From positions 186,001-250,000 of the forward strand of contig VXAA01006441.1 of the NCBI GenBank assembly GCA_013399115.1: a stretch of DNA of 64,000 bases, read 5' to 3'. Below are positions 1-12,400 of this stretch, piece by piece. The position numbers and the translations under genes are program-made. Under the pieces are notes generated by a model. The model did no database searches. It had not been told where the DNA came from and worked only from the letters and a program-made list of their open reading frames with translations. Each line of letters opens with the position of its first letter. The stretch's first letter is position 1. The stretch is from Anseranas semipalmata. Lineage: Eukaryota > Chordata > Aves > Anseriformes > Anseranatidae.

Positions 1-1029
1 AACGTGTAACAGGGTTCATGCAAGCTCCTCTGCCTACAGAACCAAGCAAGTCTTTGGCATATGTTTACAAGGTATGAAAAGGGGCCATGCCCCTTTGACC
101 AAGACATAGCTAAAAGTCTCAGCCATCAAAAAAAGAGACTTCCTTCCTGCTCATTTGATATTATTTAGATTTCTTCAGCTACCATATACATGCAAGACCA
201 AGAAGGACCAGTAGCACTTTTCCAGATTTCCACAATTCTGTTCTGACCCCTGCAAGGCTAAACGCCATCCAAATGCATCCTGTGAAGATGTATTCGTAAA
301 ACTGGAGCACACCCTCAAAGGTGACAACATGAAGCATTAGGTTTGCAGTCTACAGCCAAAGGGCTTAGGGAGCAGCGGAGAAAAGCCTGTTACACACTGC
401 CCTCTAATGGCAAAGAGGGCATAGTGCAGGTAGCAATAAAAGAATTTGCAGATTTTTTCTTAAACCAACAAAAAGACAATTTGCAACCAATTTGCTTTAA
501 CCCAAGTGCAGAGTCAAGGTGAGCAATAGTTAGCACTGCTTTGGGAAAAAGAAACAATGCTGTGAGACTGAACTTGTCCATCCAGACAGGGTCATTCACA
601 GATGGTGCTGGGCACGGGTCTTATGGGTGGGCCTCCATCAGAGAGCCTGGATGCTCCTCCCAGGTCCTGGGGATGGCAGCTCCCGTGTTTCATCCCGTGC
701 TCCGGGCACAGCTGCCCTAGCATGACCACATCCATGCTATCCAGCGTGCTCCGCCACAGTGATATTTTAATATGTCCTCTAAGAGTTGGGAAATTCATCT
801 TGCAGTAGAAAAAACATGGAAAGGAAGAATTTTAGCCACTACAAACCTGTTGTTTATGGGGATGAAGTTGAAAAGTTTTGAATCCCAGCCAAAAAAATAA
901 CTAAAAGTGATACCCATACATGCAAGGTGCACTCAAAATGGAATGAGAAGCAGTGTTCTACTTGCAAGCATCAATATTGTTGTCACGTTGATACGTTAAC
1001 ACACTTGATTTTAAACAAAACCCAGTTCT
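1..1029 (-). other. SLCO3A1: SLCO3A1 intron following the exon (partial)
   Basis: About 1 kb of intron on the 3' side of the exon in gene direction. I looked on the minus strand for the next SLCO3A1 exon, which should encode the DPRWIGAWWGGF signature, and did not find it. The short open frames at 390-808 show no protein-like features. No repeat was recognised. Confidence 0.85.
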
Positions 1030-1035
1030 CCTTAC
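1030..1035 (-). other. SLCO3A1: 5' splice site (donor) of the SLCO3A1 exon
   Basis: On the minus strand the exon ends ...ACACAA and continues GTAAGG, a near-consensus U1 site. The intron begins after the first base of a codon (phase 1), which fits a following exon that completes Ser. Confidence 0.9.
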
Positions 1036-1134
1036 TTGTGTCAATGAAGACAGCATCCACGTAGATTTTGGTACAGAAGGAGCCCAAGATAAATCCACAG
1101 GCTGGTCCAAATACCAGCATCGTAAACAGGATCC
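1036..1134 (-). CDS. SLCO3A1: SLCO3A1 internal exon (OATP3A1, TM5 region)
   Basis: This 99-bp internal exon belongs to the solute carrier organic anion transporter 3A1, a 12-TM plasma-membrane carrier of the OATP family that moves organic anions such as prostaglandins and thyroid hormones. Read on the minus strand it gives 2 bases finishing a Gly codon, 32 full codons and 1 base of a Ser codon. The peptide contains LVFGPACGF, LGSFCTKIYVD and AVFIDT, which match my memory of vertebrate SLCO3A1 closely and differ from SLCO2A1 and SLCO4A1 at many sites. The first 20 or so residues are hydrophobic and correspond to TM5; the rest begins the following extracellular stretch. The family signature (D-x-RW-x-GAWW) should lie in the next exon, left of this window. 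The acceptor (TTGTAG, after a long pyrimidine tract) and donor (GTAAG) are both canonical. No frameshift or stop is present. The human exon number, probably 3, is from memory. Confidence 0.95.
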
Positions 1135-1160
1135 CTACAAGGAGAGAGAAAAAGAAAATT
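1135..1160 (-). other. SLCO3A1: 3' splice site and polypyrimidine tract
   Basis: On the minus strand an almost unbroken pyrimidine tract (TTTTCTTTTTCTCTCTCC) runs into TTGTAG directly before the exon. This strong acceptor fixes the exon start at 1134. The two exon bases GG complete a Gly codon, so the preceding intron is phase 1. Confidence 0.9.
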
Positions 1161-4155
1161 AGTACTTAGCTCAGATTATTCCTTGCAAGTTGTTCTGCTT
1201 GGCTCCTGCACGATGCCATTGCCCTACTAATACCAAATGGATACAGACATGTCTCTGCGTCGAATGCTTCAGACAAAAGGGCACCCTAAATGCTTTTTGC
1301 TTTTCCACAGCCTTTCAGGAAAAAGAACAGATGAAGTTGTGATAATGCTGAAGGATTTCTATTGAGCTGGGAAGACTGTGTGGACACATACTGTGTTTTG
1401 GCTGTCTGGCCAGTCTAATGGATGTCTTATTCGAGAGCACAAGGTAAAGTGGACCTGTCTTCTCCCCACAGGGAAGTCTTTACCTTTGCCACCTCCAGCT
1501 AAATTCCTGGTAGACAGGGGTATTTGCAGAATTTAGGACCAGCAAATCTATGAAATTCTGAGTTGTCACAGGCTGCTGGATAAAGTCCCTTCAGAGAGGT
1601 AGAAGCCCTCATTCAAACCTGTGAAACCCTTCTCTCCATCATATATCAATATTTGCCACAGAGCAAATATTTCCCAAGACACACAGCTACTGAGACCTCT
1701 CATGAAGGCTCACTCCTCCTGCAAAACCTGCAGGAAATTGCCAAAGCAATGCCACGCAAAGAGCTATTGCGAGTAAATTACTTACTTGCTTTAATACAAT
1801 ATTTAGAAGCATTTATTCTCACTCCCATTTTGGCCCTGAAACAGGAAAGCTACAGGCACACCGCCAACTCTCAGTTACCCAGGGCAGGAAGGCAGGGGGA
1901 CACAAGGATAATCCAGAGAAAGAAGCAGCAGAGATAACACGAAACATTTGTAAATTAGACAACAGGAACATATTTAGCGCCTTCACATGGGATGGAAAAA
2001 CAACAAGTCCCTAAGGAGCCTTGTAAATGGCTTTCTGAAGAAATCGCGGGTAAGCAGGAACAGCACGGAGCGGAACGGTGCCTGCTCGCTGGCTCTGGGC
2101 AGAGCGCTGCCGATGGTGAGGAGAGCAGCTCGCTGGGGCCCTCGGCCAGGGACGTGCTGATGGCACCAGCCTTGGTGTCACCGCACTTCAGAAAGGTCCT
2201 ATGAAGGAGCTTGGTCACACCCGGGTGCTCTGCTCACCCTCCTTCGGCAGAGGGATACATCCCACATCTCCCTCCAGACCTCTCTGTGGGTGCTGCCTGG
2301 TAGCTCAGTGCACGTGTAACGCACGTCACCGCAGCGATCTCAGCCCTCGAGTTCCTTAACTGGAAACTTTTAACTCCTAAACGCATTTCTTGGGAGTTGG
2401 AGAAATGATCAGAGCAGCAAAATATTCCCAGGAGATCACCAGTCCTACGCCAGGCAAACCGCACCTGCTGATGACAGCTTAGCCAAGCAGAATAAGCTGC
2501 TATGGCCAAAAAATAACTTCACCTTCGTTTTTACAATGCTGAGTGCAAACTAATTCCCCCAGGCTTGTGACTTGGCCGGATTAATACCAGGTACAAAGCA
2601 GGTGGGAGGACAGAAGTGTCAGGTCCTACGAGCCGTGCTGATGAGTCACGGCGGCCAGGACAGTTGCAGAAGCAGCAGCCCCCATAGAGGCCAAGGCTGC
2701 CTCAGCTCAGGTCAGAGCCACAGCAACAGCACGGTGCCACAGTCTGTGCTGCCAGCGTAGGTGAGTCCCCAGGGTGTCCCCCGTGGCACCCATGCCAACG
2801 GCCAAGCTAGCCACCTCCCGTCCTGCAGTCACCTTGTCCGCAGGGCCGGCCCCAGGCAGCAGTTTGTGCTCTGGGAGCCGGCAGAGAGTTGAGGAATTTG
2901 TGCACCTGGATCAACCCAGCAGCTTAGGAAGCCCATGCCTTGCTCCGCTGGGATCTGTAAAGCCTCCCGTGGGAGATCCCAGTCCTTGTTCACCTGCAGA
3001 TGCCGTGAAGTGCTTTGTGGGACAAGAAAGGAGAGAAGACACAGGCTGGGAGAGCAGGGAAAGGGATTTCTGCCCTATGCCCACCCAGCACCATCTCCCT
3101 GTTTCCCAGGCTGAGGTACAAAACTCCCTGTGGCATTTTATAAAATATCCACTTTTTTTGGTCACTAGATGGCATTAGTATCTGTCATTCAACCAAGAGC
3201 AGCGCTGCCACAAGGGCTGGGTGGCGGAGCAGCCCGGCCCAGCTCCCCAAAGCACGCTGTTCCTGGGGTCCCACAGCCCCTGGGAGGGGACCCGCAGGTG
3301 CTGTCCTCACCCGTGCACCATCCGCACGCATCCTCAGGCTGCACACATACAGAAATTTGCCCATTTAGAACAAACTGTTCTAAAACCATTGAGTTTTTAG
3401 TGGAAGAGTTTAATTTCAACAGACATTATATGGCAGAGGAATGGCCATGGCTATCACCCTAATGAACAGTCTGGCAATCAAAGATCTGGTCTATCTTTGA
3501 TGACTGAACATTAATTATGAATTTCTGTGTAATTACTGTCAAGCATGCATGGACACACCGGGCACGTTGGTTGCAGCATGCACAGTCCCCCAGGGCCGTA
3601 CCTGGGGCAGTGACAAATGGACACGATGTTTAGGATGAAGAGCCCTTAGATTTCAGCAGGGTCATGATATTCCTATGCTCTTACTTCCTTATCCTGAAAT
3701 GAATAAGGGGAGGAAGAGAGAGCTGCTTCCAGGGCCCCCAAACGCAGGAGCAGGGAGCTCTGCAGCTCTGGGCACCACAGGGCTGGTTTAAGAGCCAGGA
3801 CAACCAGGCACGACCTGCTCTCCAAAGGCAGCAGATACATGTTTTCTTTTTTTTAAAATCTAATTGGAGGTTGATGGCTTTCTGTAAGCGTTTAGCAGCT
3901 CGAGACCTGGGATCACACCGAACTTGCCATTTGGCACTGATGCAGGCTCACAGGGCTAAGCAGGCAGGATGAGAAGGACCAGTTCTAACGCTTCTGAGAA
4001 TACCTTTGGATGCAGTGGTGTTGGGTCGAAGAAGGACAGAGGTTTGTCCTTTGATGACTTCCAAACCACAGAGTTGTCAGACCATGTGTATATGAGCAAA
4101 AACACAGAAACATAGTGTGTTTCATGAAACAAAGGGTAAAACGAACACACAAAAA

Positions 4156-4216
4156 GACCATCCTTCAAAAAAAAAAAAAAAANGACCACCCTTCAAAAAA
4201 AAAAAAAAAAAAAAAA
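4156..4216. repeat. Two-copy A-rich tandem repeat with one ambiguous base
   Basis: Two 28-bp-offset copies consist of GACCATCCTTC (4156-4166) plus an A-run, and GACCACCCTTC (4184-4194) plus an A-run. The runs are 16 A (4167-4182) and 22 A (4195-4216), separated by an N at 4183. The pattern suggests a short duplication by slippage or a collapsed simple repeat. The N sits at a homopolymer end, where sequencing and assembly are error-prone, so the copy number may be wrong. A/C-rich low complexity continues to about 4265. Confidence 0.85.
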
Positions 4217-5703
4217 CACACTAAAACCCCCCAAAACAAAACAAAACTACAAAAAAAACCCCCACAGGGAATATTTTCCCTTTTTCCAAAGCAGAAAGGA
4301 GCAGAGGCCTTTTGCTAGCGATCTGTCAGCAGCAGCAGAGGCAAGCAGTTAGCTCAAACCAGAAGCAAAGTGCAAGAAAGCTGTCCGATGCAGGCACGTG
4401 CACTTGCACGCGCGTGTGTTCCCCTTCCCAAGGCAACCCCTGAGACAGGTGAACGCTGCTCCTCCCCGCACTTTTTGTACTGCATGGCAAATGGCCACTT
4501 CAAAACGAGCAGTGTCCTCAGTTACTGAAGTGCCACCCTTCATATCCTGGCAGCTGAAATCCAGAATGCATTACTCACTCTGAAGTGTTCTCGCTAGAGG
4601 GCAATGTGGGATAGAACATCCACTGAACAGGGAAATAAATATCTAATATCTTACAATACGATATTAAATAATCATTCACCTCTAGGCTAGGTGCAAGAAA
4701 CCCTCATGTTAATTGTGTTTTTACTTTTTATACATTTTGTCTTAAAATCAAGTAAACAACAGACTCTCCCTATGCCCTTTTTGTTAACCTCTTTCAAGAC
4801 ACCAACAAAATCCTTGGGTTGCAGAATTTTACACTTTATCTCACAAATTGAACAGATGTTGAAAGAACCCAAGGCATGGACTGTCACGACTGATAGCCTA
4901 GGGCGCGGAGTGAGCCGGACCATGCTCAAGGGTCGGCAGCGCACACCAGTGGGCACAAGAATTAGGCTATTAGATCTGGATACTACTTGCAGTTGAACAT
5001 TTATGTGGAATGCAATGCTCAAGAGGAAATTACCCAAATTAGAATTAGTTTAAGACATCCTTCCTCTTCCGAGAAATTCTGTGTGATTGCTCATCACCAC
5101 CGTTATTAGGAAAAGACTTTCCACATCATCCACCTGGCCATATAACCACGAAGCTGCTTAGTAGAGGAGGTCTAGCAAAACCCCTTCTCCCAGTCCTAGG
5201 GATTGCTGCTAAGGATAAAGATGTGCTAAACTTGTGTATGGCTCTAACACCACTTGCTAGGTCTTTTCCCATCTTTCCCTCTAACTTTTAGATAAGGCTG
5301 ATTTGACACAGACGGATGCCATAGAGCCAAAGGGCACCAATACCAGGAGCAAACGGATCCAAGATCTAATCCTGGCTCCATTACAGTCTCTTGCCGGTGC
5401 ACTGCCCTGTGTGCTGTTCTGCCTTGGGAGATGCCAATTTTTCTCCTTGTGTCTCACCTCTCCAGCTCACCTTCACCTGGCGCTTGTCGGTAGCTCTCCA
5501 AAAATAAATTTCCCTGTGTCCCAGCCCCGGTGAGGGAGCTGGCAGGGTCAAGGCTTTGAAGCGAGTGACCTGGTGTCCTTCCATGCATTCTTTTCCCAGC
5601 CCATGGCTGTGCACTGAACCTGCTCCTGCTCGCTGCCAAGCTGCACCTCAGATGCCTCCTTGCTGCATCTCCCTCAATGTCTTATTTCCAGCCAGAAGGG
5701 TTT

Positions 5704-5749
5704 CAGAGTTACTGCCCAAGTTACTGCTCGGAGTTACTGTCCCAAGTTA
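5704..5749. repeat. Short direct repeat
   Basis: The motif GAGTTACTG-CCCAAGTTA occurs at about 5705-5722 and again, with one extra T, at about 5731-5749. Between the copies lies a partial third copy (GTTACTGCTCG). It is a small local duplication with no obvious function. Confidence 0.8.
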
Positions 5750-8700
5750 ATTCTTTACAGAGATCGAACTGATGTGAACAACAAGAGTTTGCTAGTGTTT
5801 CGGGATCCTATTGCTGCTGGAAAGGAGCAAATGGATCCAGGAGGACCTGGATTGCCAAGGGACAGCTCTTTATTACTGAAACATTGACATCCTTTATCCC
5901 TGGCTCTCTAACTTGTAACTTTGCATGACCGATGGAGCATCTCTGTGCTACAGTCCCTCCGCAGATGTAGTGGTACCTCCTGTTGCTCTCCCCATTTGCC
6001 CTGATGGAAAACTGCATTAGCAGTCCTGGGCCTTATTAATGATAAAGTCCCATCACAAAATGTCAGATCAAATTCTCCCCTTTGTCCCTATCCTTTCCTC
6101 AGCCCCTGGAAAATGTCTGTTAGTTGACAGGACAAAATAGAATTTGGCAAATTGTTCCATCTGAAAAGATGGGGAGGAAAATAATTCTAATTCTTCAATC
6201 CAGCCTGCTTTTCTTTTACCTTTTTTTTTTTTTCCTGCCTTTTCCAGGGGCAATGGGAGTGGTGGAAAGCGATAGAGCAGGAAAGCTGAAAATGGTTAGC
6301 TTTTTTCAAAATAAAATGTAATCGTGCTTTAAAAGTGTCCAAAATGAAATCAAGTATTTGTGAGTTACCAAACAAAACTTTGAATTGTCCCAAAGCAGGT
6401 TTGTTTGTCCTTGAAATGTTGGGTGCAGGACAAAGCACAGACCCTCTCTGGAGGGTCAGCCTGCCCTGCAGAGCAAAATGGTCAGGATTCTGGGTTTGGG
6501 TTTGCTTTATAAAGGAACTAAGGTACTTTGTGATGGGATATGGTGAACAGTGGTAGCGATGTCAGAAATGGAGGAATAAGAAAGTGAAAAAGTCTTGTTA
6601 GCTGTCATCTTGTCCATCTCCCATTCCTTGTTAAGTCCAGATATGGAGTATTGCCATTAACTGACACATTTGCCCAATAACAGACCATGTAACAACGTCT
6701 AACAGCAGGATACATGTTTCTGACTCACTCCACACAGGGTTTATATATGAGCTAAGCCTTTCTCCAAGAACACACCTGAATCCAGCACGTTGGCTTCAAA
6801 GGAACTGGCCCAGACATACAGGAGCAGATGTTAAAACAAGATTTTATCCCCAGAGAAGTCAAAGGCTTCTGTCCTCCTCTGCTTTGCTATCAAACTGGTC
6901 CAAACATCAAATTACCCAGCCAAGTGTCAGTGCCACGTCCAGGTTACACGTCAGCACTGTGTCTCCTGACAGCTTTTCCCCACCAGCAAAGCATGGCTAA
7001 AGCGACCTTCTGCAGGCCTTTGCTCTGCGCGTTGGGTGCCACGTGGCTAACGTTCAAGCTCAATTTTTGGAGCCTTGCGATTCAGCAGGCATCTCAGTTT
7101 GGCACCCAAGGATTCACCTAGCAATGCAGACCCACCTCGCATCTCGCTGCCAGGACTGAACCGCTGTGCTGAATTCACGTCAGTGCTAGCTGGTTCAAAG
7201 CCTGCCTTGGGCACACATTCCTCCGCTCCCGTCACCGCTGCAAACATAGCCTGAGCCCAAGGGCTGTCAACCTCCCTGACCTTACAAAGCTGCACACTGA
7301 GATGCAATCGAGAAGCACTCACTTTGGAGAGCTAGGGGAGAGGAAAAAGGTCGGGAGGTGACGCTGAGAAATGACAGCCTTTCCCCAGCATTCCCAGCTG
7401 TGGGATGGGGCTGGGCATGGAGCTGAATTACAGTCTCTGTTGCCCCTGCCTGCTTGCTTCTTCTCAAAGCCCTCCTGTCAAAAGAGCCCCGTTGCCAGTC
7501 CCAAGAGCCAGTGTCAGCAAGAGAAGTTGTGCTTCAACTGCTCCCAAAGTGAGGATTTATGTAGTGCTGAGAGGAAGGAGATTTGTTCGTGATGCACTCT
7601 GGAAGAGCTTAGTTGCAAAGTCCCTGTGCAGAGCAACCCTCTGCCAATGAAGCCTCTGGAAAGCACTATGAGAACTGCCTCCAGGGACTTGCAATCACAT
7701 TGAAAGTTTGCTCGAGTCAACCAGATACTTCTGAAAACACTGCTTCCTATTTCCACAGCAAGCCGGATCACCCCGCTGGGAAGGGCTGGATCCAAGGTGC
7801 GCCTCTTCCCAAGTTTGTAGGCAGTCAGGCTTGATGTGTTTGAGCACCAGGGAGCTAACAACCTCTATGATGTGCCTTGAAATTCCGGCAAAGCAGTGGC
7901 ACTTCCAAACTGATCCATAAAGCCAGCAGGATCTGGATGTCTAAAGCATCTTCACTGCTCTGGACCATCAGAATTGAATTACACAGTTTCCCAACCATGG
8001 ACAACCCCCTGGTGTTGCAGATGATCCTGTTTTATTTGGCCATGGAGATGTGGCTGATACCTGCTGGGGCCCCCTCGAGCCAGGCTGCAATGAAATTGGG
8101 GTGCAGGAGGTTGTGCACTGAGCTCCCACGGGACAGCCCACTCCCAGGAAAGCACACGGCCAAAGCACTGCCTGCTGCCCTCGCACTCCCCCGGGAACAG
8201 CTGCTCTGTCGAGAAACAAGGTTTTGAGGGAAGCACGCAGCCTTTAGACGCAAATCAAAACTCCAAAGTGTGATTTTTGACTCCACCCAGCACTTCTTGA
8301 CAAACGTTTGTCTCGCTGCGAAAATCACTTGGATGTGAGTGTGGGCAAAACAAGATAATTTGGAAGATGGGGGAAACTCCCTCCCCTGCAAAGCTGGTGT
8401 CATCGTTGCATCAAGTAACCGCATCCCTGCGGGGGAACAAGGAGCGCAATGCGATCTCTGTCAAAGCTGGCAGCGACCAGATGGTTCAGCGACGGTCACA
8501 AAGTTCACATACGTGGTACACAGAGGAGGGCAGAGCACATACGTGTGCTGCCGTGGCCCTGCGGGTGCTGTCGGACGCAGGGAGGTGTCACGCCGCGGGT
8601 GGTGGCCCCAGCCGGCTGCCGCTGCCTCCTGCCCGCTGCAGGAGCGAGCTCTTCCTAAAGCACAAAGGGAGTAGTTTTGCAGAGCATGAGATAATCTCAA

Positions 8701-8909
8701 AACCCTGCTTGTCCCACATTTCCCGCTGTGTGGAGGACGGGGCAGGCCCCTGAGAAGGGATTACTGGAACACAGCTCGCGTGCTGTCCTTAAAGGGACAC
8801 CACTGCCGTGGGGATCACAGGCAATGCTGGGCAAGCTGCAAAAGCTGTATCCTCCTGAACGCGAGCTAGTGGCCCTCGAGGGCTTTGGAGAAGGGCTTCC
8901 GCACCGTGG

Positions 8910-8945
8910 GCAGAGCCCATTGATTTCAGTGGGCTTTCTGTCATT
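8910..8945 (+). repeat. Fragment resembling an old amniote interspersed repeat
   Basis: The stretch CATTGATTTCAGTGGGCTT resembles a phrase common in ancient retroposon-derived sequence of reptiles and birds (ATTGACTTCAATGGGCTTTGG-like). Only about 20-35 bp is recognisable. I cannot name the family from this alone. Confidence 0.35.
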
Positions 8946-8989
8946 TCTATCAGAAAATGCACAGTGTGGGTATGGGGACGGCTGCGTCC

Positions 8990-9075
8990 TGGCCAGATGG
9001 CTCCTTCCTGCGGCAAAACCCGCCGGAGCCGCCGCGGCGCGGGGATGCCTGCGGTCCCGCAGAGCCTGGTGACAC
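8990..9075. promoter_or_regulatory. CpG-dense pocket
   Basis: I count about 11 CpG dinucleotides in roughly 85 bp, including a dense GCCGCCGCGGCGCG core, against a CpG-poor background. It is too short to be a standard CpG island. It could be an unmethylated enhancer or a minor promoter, or simply a GC spike. No TATA or initiator arrangement or adjoining exon was recognised. Confidence 0.3.
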
Positions 9076-9319
9076 CGCCAGCCCCCAGCCTTCCCTTCCC
9101 AGCTTTCCTGGAGACAGATTTCCTCGTTTACCGTGGAAAGACATCGTTTTTCCTGCCGCTCAACTCCTTGTCTGCACAACTGGCCGCCTGCTTCCTTATC
9201 ACGCCTGCTTATTGGCACCGCTGCGGTTGTCCATAGGAAACGTGACCAGGTGGCGTTGAACCACAGGCGTGTTTTGATTTGTTCTGCTTCCTCGCTGCAA
9301 CCACCGAAGCAAAGGGAAT

Positions 9320-9425
9320 GTTAGAACAATCCTGGCAGATGTTTCGAAGTGCCTGCAGCTGTCGATTAATGAGGAACAACTTTGGATAATTCACTTTAAT
9401 GTTTAGTCTCTGTTCCGACGGGGAT
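9320..9425. promoter_or_regulatory. Candidate conserved non-coding block
   Basis: An AT-rich stretch between GC-rich flanks contains GTCGATTAATGAGG, GGATAATTCACTTTAATG and similar homeodomain-like TAAT cores. The character resembles conserved vertebrate non-coding elements. This is inference from motif style only. Confidence 0.25.
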
Positions 9426-12400
9426 CAAAGTGGTTCCAGCCCTCCGTTGGTATTAGATGAAGCGGGGAGGGGTGAGGTTGGGTATCTCTGCGATCTGTAC
9501 AGGAGCACACACAGTAGTTATTAGCCTTGCCCCGAGCCTCCAGGAGCTCAGAACCAGTAGCCCCTCGGATGCAGACATCTCTTCGGGGCTGCTCGGTGAT
9601 GCCCGAGGCTGGGAAGGACGTCCTGGCGCTGCTGGGGTTACCGACAGACGGATCTCCCTGCTCAGCCACGACCTGCCCCAGCACTCTTAATGCATCCCCA
9701 TGTTTTTCCACCTTTAACCAAGGCTAGTCCTGCCTCGTTGAGTATTGCAAGATGCACGGATGTTCTGCGGCGCTTTAGTAATCAGGGACACAAATGCGTT
9801 AGAACAAACATCTGAGTTTCGGTTCTGAGCCCTTCTGAAAGCCTTGCTCATCGATTCCACCCGCACAGCTGTTGCCTGTGTTTGCGTGTGCAATACAACA
9901 CCTGGACAAGGAGCTGACAGCACTGCCGTGCCATGTGCTATTTCTCGCTATCGGACCTGCAGCTGCTTTTGGCCGGTGAAACAGCTCCAGCAAGCTTCCA
10001 GTGCACACGTGTAATTACCTAGTTTGAAAATCAGGCAGCTTTGCACATCTCCTGTCAGCTTCCTCCCCTCCTCTCCTATCAAACCTTTCTTGTTTCCAGC
10101 ACTGTACCAAATCGCTTTCTGGTAAGGGAGGCAGCCTGTGAAATCAGCTCCTGCTTCGTGAGGATTTATTTTTTCCTGCAAGCTACTCACCACTCTATGG
10201 AAACGCTGCAGAATGACTTATTTGCCCCTGTATTTAATAAGCCTTAATGGCTGTATTTAAAGCTGGTTGGGGGCTTCCTTTACTTGTCAAAAGGCAGGAA
10301 AAAATGCACCTGTGCTACAAATATAACAAACTTCTAATGCGATCCTTCCGGAGCTGCAGAGTTCATAGTGGTGGCCTTCCTCACCTGCCGTAAAACCCTA
10401 CTTAACTTCTCCGCACAGTTCTTTGTTGCTATGACTTGAAGGTACATTACCTAGAGGTTTCTCCCCAGCATACCAGTGTCCCTTTAAATATTGATTTCCA
10501 TCAAAATTCTCCAAGGAGATGTCTGCTGACTTTGAGATGAAATCTCATTCCTGTAAGCAGGTACTTTGCCAGGTGAACCACCCTGCATTTTCAATTATTA
10601 CCAAGCCTTAAGTTTGTTTTATCAGCAAATCCCTGTCCCCAGCACTATCAAGGCTCCGTTTGAAAGGATCAATGTTATACCAACAGCTGGCAGTCCCTGG
10701 GGATCCTGATACACACACACAATGTTTGCAGAGAGGCACAAAAAAGTGATTAGACCTTTGCATTAGGAGCACAAGCTCAGAGCCCAGCCCTGAATTTTCC
10801 ATCATAACACGGTGCGCTTCTGCCCGCTTAAAACACACCTATTTGCTGGCTTCTGCCCCTCGTTCTGATAAGCACAGAAATAATGAAAAGCCAAGCAAAC
10901 AAACAAAAAGCAGCCCACATCCATATTTGTCCTGGCCTTTGGGTCACCGGTTTGCCCAGCTGCTGAAATAGGATCACCAGCAAGATTGCAGAGAAACAAA
11001 TCATGCAACGATGAAAGCTCCACAACCCTCAAAACTGCGTTTGCTAGCAAACTAGAAATTAAAGTCGTCAATCTGTGAGCTCTGAAAGGAAAACTATGGG
11101 GATACTCCCACTGCAAAGTCTCAGGACTACTTTGGCCCCCACCAGCTGGCAGTGGGTGCTCACTATTCCCCTTTCCTGCACAGTTTTCCTCCTTGGCATC
11201 CAAGCACCCTTCCAGCCAGCGGAGGGACTGCTTGCTGCATTTCTTCGCTTGCTGATGGGAAGCTGGAGAAGAAATTTGCTTATGCTAATCAATCCCTGGC
11301 ACGACTCATACCAGACACTAATCCACTAGCAATCTCCATCAGCCTCTGCATATTTAACTAAAGCAGTGAACACTCGTGAAGGATTATGAACGCAGTGGTG
11401 GTGTTGTAGCTGTGTTTTCCTACTTAAGCTGCAATCACTCAGACGCCCTGTCTCCTAATATTTACATACACCGTACATACAAGCAACCTGCAGAATCGCC
11501 CGAGTCCATGCAAGCGTCCTGGCCAGACACTGCGTACAAAACCACACACCGGCACGGTGGTTTAATAGATGTCCCTGCACCATACAATGCTGTCTCCATT
11601 ACCCTCTGTCAAAATGCTTATGTTCATGGTGGTTATTTATAAAGCACCATCCCTGAAGGTATAAATACTGCCTGGTGCTCATAAAACGCATGTCTCTTCC
11701 TCCAAACCATTCACAGATAGTCTGCACATGCATTGCAAGAGATTAGAGAGAGAGTGGGGGCTGGGCTGAGCAAACTTTTTGGAAAAGAGTTTAATAGGCC
11801 CATTTTCCATCACTGTCTGCCAGAAACAACCCCCAACCCTGTCCACTCAGGTGCATCACCGGGTTCAGTATTCCTGCTCTCCCAGAGCAGAAAAGCCAAG
11901 GCTAAGCAATCTTTAGCATCTCTGAACTGTAAGGACAAGTCACTCGCTCCACCTACCCAGCTGGCTCATGTTCTTGTCCCCGAAATTTGCTCCTTACCTC
12001 ATCTCCAGAAGAAGCCAACCCAGTTGAAGCACGTGTAAGAATGTAACTACAGCACACAAATCCATGGCCGGCTCTACACCCCAATGCACCATCCCACCAG
12101 ACGTGGGATTTTCGATGCCCCATGCAAATACACCAGCAGTAGGTTTGAGCTAGAGATTTCCACGTTTCAAGCAAGTTTCTCTGTGCTACTTTACCTCGGG
12201 AAGCAGCCACCAAATAGACTCCAAAAAAAAGTATGCTCAGATGCCAAGTACACTTTGCAGAGTTTAAGCCACATGCCTTCAAGCAGTGATCATCTCCTCC
12301 CAGCCATTAAACACAAACACCTGTTTTACCAAATCTGTGGTGCTGCTTTAGCTGAAGAAGGCCAAATTTCCTTGTGTTTTTCATAGGAATCACGCCAACA

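Larger units (their letters stand above)
1161..8500 (-). other. SLCO3A1: SLCO3A1 intron, exon-proximal block
   Basis: This is intronic sequence upstream of the exon in gene direction. It contains an A-rich two-copy tandem with an assembly N (4156-4216), a C/A-rich low-complexity stretch to about 4265, and a 20-bp direct repeat (5704-5749). Short open frames occur on both strands but none has splice context or a domain I recognise. An exon for the upstream part of SLCO3A1 (residues with LLIGAQVLLG and SYIDDHV) is not here. Confidence 0.8.

Noticed and set aside
4687..5037. Overlapping open frames on both strands, considered as a mitochondrial insertion or a pseudogene
   Set aside because: The sequence did not match mitochondrial rRNA or protein genes, or any processed gene I know, on inspection.
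8697..9218. 173-codon minus-strand open frame in a GC-rich patch
   Set aside because: High GC lowers stop-codon frequency. Several overlapping frames on both strands are open here at once, and the translation is Arg/Pro/Ser-rich without a domain.
10690..10712. Short CA repeat
   Set aside because: Only about five units; below a useful microsatellite threshold.
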